The notes beneath the pieces are model-generated. The model ran no database searches and had not been told where the DNA came from. It saw nothing but the letters and a program-made list of their open reading frames with translations. A stretch of 64,000 bases of DNA from Halopseudomonas xinjiangensis (GTDB lineage: Bacteria > Pseudomonadota > Gammaproteobacteria > Pseudomonadales > Pseudomonadaceae): contig NZ_LT629736.1 in assembly GCF_900104945.1 (NCBI RefSeq), positions 62,001 through 126,000 of the forward strand, written 5' to 3'. Of the stretch, positions 63,199-64,000 are shown in pieces. Positions within the stretch are counted from its first letter, which is position 1, and every line of letters starts with the position of its first letter. A program made the position numbers and the translations under genes.

Positions 63199-64000
63199 TC
63201 AGTCATGGTAGTAGCGGCCTTCGCCGGTCGCCATCATGTCCTGGCATGACGCTTCGAGGTTTTCGAAGTCGTACTCGGATAGACCGACATATTCCAGGAT
63301 TTGCGCCCCTACCGCGTCCCACTCGTGATCGTGCTGGCTGCTGCCGAGAACCCGGTAGGCTTGGCAAATATGCTCGGCCATCTTCAGAATCGCCAGCAGG
63401 TTCTTCAGCTCGGCATCACCTGCGGTGGTTTCGGCGAACACCTGCTGCGCGTTGTGGTGACTGGCGATCGCCTCGCACAGATGACGCGGCAGCAGCCAGG
63501 ATTTGGCGGTGAAATAGCCGATCACGGCATGGTTGGTGTTCAGGCGCTGGTTCTCGATGTCGACGATGCGTTGACCGGACTGCGCATAGGATTCCTCCAT
63601 CACCTCGATGTAATAGGGGAAGCGGGCCAGCATCAGTGGAATGCCGCAATTATGGAACAGCCCCAGCGCATACGCCTCGTCCGGCTCCAGGCAGCCAATC
63701 CGCTTGGCCAACGTCATGCAGGTCATTGCAACATCCTGCGCACTGTCCCAGAAGCGGTTGAGGTTGACGATATTCTCGTCGGTCAGCTCGCCGCGGATCG
63801 ATTGAGCGTTGACGATATTGATGACGCGCCGAACGCCGAGCAGATTGACGGCCTGCTGAATCGACGTGATGCGATTGGCCAGACCGAAGAAGGGCGAATT
63901 GACGACTTTCAGCAGGCTGCCGGACAACCCCGGGTCCTGGCTGATCAGCCGTGCGATGCTCTTGAGGTCAGGGTCCGGCATGACCTGCTCCATCTGCAGG
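63199..64000 (-). CDS. HDOD-domain protein, 5' end outside window
   Basis: The frame is open to the right edge. The sequence LQMEQVMPDPDLKSIARLIS is the middle of the first HDOD helix region, so the true start is beyond 64000. HDOD features: QDPGLSGSLLKVVNSPFFGL, INLLGVRR-like QAVNLLGVRRVINIV and GLFHNCGIPLML. HDOD proteins are often regulators linked to signalling or motility. The 266 residues seen are the C-terminal part. Confidence 0.88.
   Translation of the reverse strand, partial: LQMEQVMPDPDLKSIARLISQDPGLSGSLLKVVNSPFFGLANRITSIQQAVNLLGVRRVINIVNAQSIRGELTDENIVNLNRFWDSAQDVAMTCMTLAKRIGCLEPDEAYALGLFHNCGIPLMLARFPYYIEVMEESYAQSGQRIVDIENQRLNTNHAVIGYFTAKSWLLPRHLCEAIASHHNAQQVFAETTAGDAELKNLLAILKMAEHICQAYRVLGSSQHDHEWDAVGAQILEYVGLSEYDFENLEASCQDMMATGEGRYYHD

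Noticed and set aside
1..64000. CRISPR arrays, insertion sequences, prophage or plasmid functions
   Set aside because: No regularly spaced repeats, transposase, integrase or replication genes were found; apart from the gcv palindromes the window reads as chromosomal.

Overview
The window reads as chromosomal DNA of a Pseudomonas-like gammaproteobacterium (Pseudomonadaceae; gene content suggests a Halopseudomonas or P. stutzeri-type organism, but the species is an inference). The grounds are high GC, dense coding on both strands, a 6S RNA between zapA and fau, a gcvT-gcvH-gcvP operon beside an iron-binding protein/permease pair, and the pepP-ubiH-ubiI, rpiA/ilvA and serA/D-2-hydroxyglutarate dehydrogenase neighbourhoods. 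I see no rRNA, tRNA, CRISPR array, insertion sequence, prophage or plasmid origin.

Layout. 0-6 kb, mostly minus strand: a cut-off diacylglycerol-kinase-like gene, an RND pump with its membrane fusion protein, and an NRAMP-like transporter lacking the usual metal-site motif. 6.4-9.6 kb: a three-gene minus-strand unit (chemoreceptor, porin, small PstS-like periplasmic protein) closed by a strong terminator. 9.9-21 kb: accessory and housekeeping genes, including a TraR-type zinc finger, a short HhH protein, otsB, a putative 2OG-Fe(II) oxygenase, an AraC regulator, a lipoprotein esterase, an SDR, a PAP2 phosphatase, a proton antiporter, a DsbA-like protein and three small DUF or unknown proteins. 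21-34 kb: central metabolism (glcB, serA, D2HGDH, a FAH-family enzyme, rpiA, ilvA) with hydrolases, a prolyl-hydroxylase-like protein and an EVE protein. 34-40 kb: a 42-codon membrane microprotein, fau, 6S RNA, zapA and a ZapB-like gene, facing ygfB-pepP-ubiH-ubiI. 40-48 kb: a Fur-box-led iron-binding protein and permease, then gcvT-gcvH-gcvP interrupted by two palindromic elements. 48-53 kb: mgtE with a duplicated N-domain and arsR-arsH-gapdh-arsJ behind a 34-bp operator-like palindrome. 53-58 kb: trkH, a KdpDE-like two-component system and trkA. 58-64 kb: an SDR with an export-type N-terminus, a hybrid sensor kinase, an encapsulin-less EncFtn-type ferritin, a GcvR-like ACT protein and a cut-off HDOD protein.

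How genes work together. The strongest candidate for an undescribed regulatory system is the trk cluster. A KdpD/KdpE-like pair sits between trkH and trkA instead of beside kdpFABC. Both trkH and trkA are preceded by two TTGTTTA copies exactly 33 bp apart, ending 44 and 48 bases before the start codons. This suggests one regulon for K+ uptake. The ars operon has the gene pair known to make and export 1-arseno-3-phosphoglycerate, with no arsB/acr3 or arsC in the operon. serA and D2HGDH are divergent neighbours and are biochemically coupled in serine synthesis. The chemoreceptor-porin-PstS-like unit looks like a combined sensing and uptake module for an unknown ligand, and the EncFtn next to a hybrid kinase lacks both shell and targeting tail.
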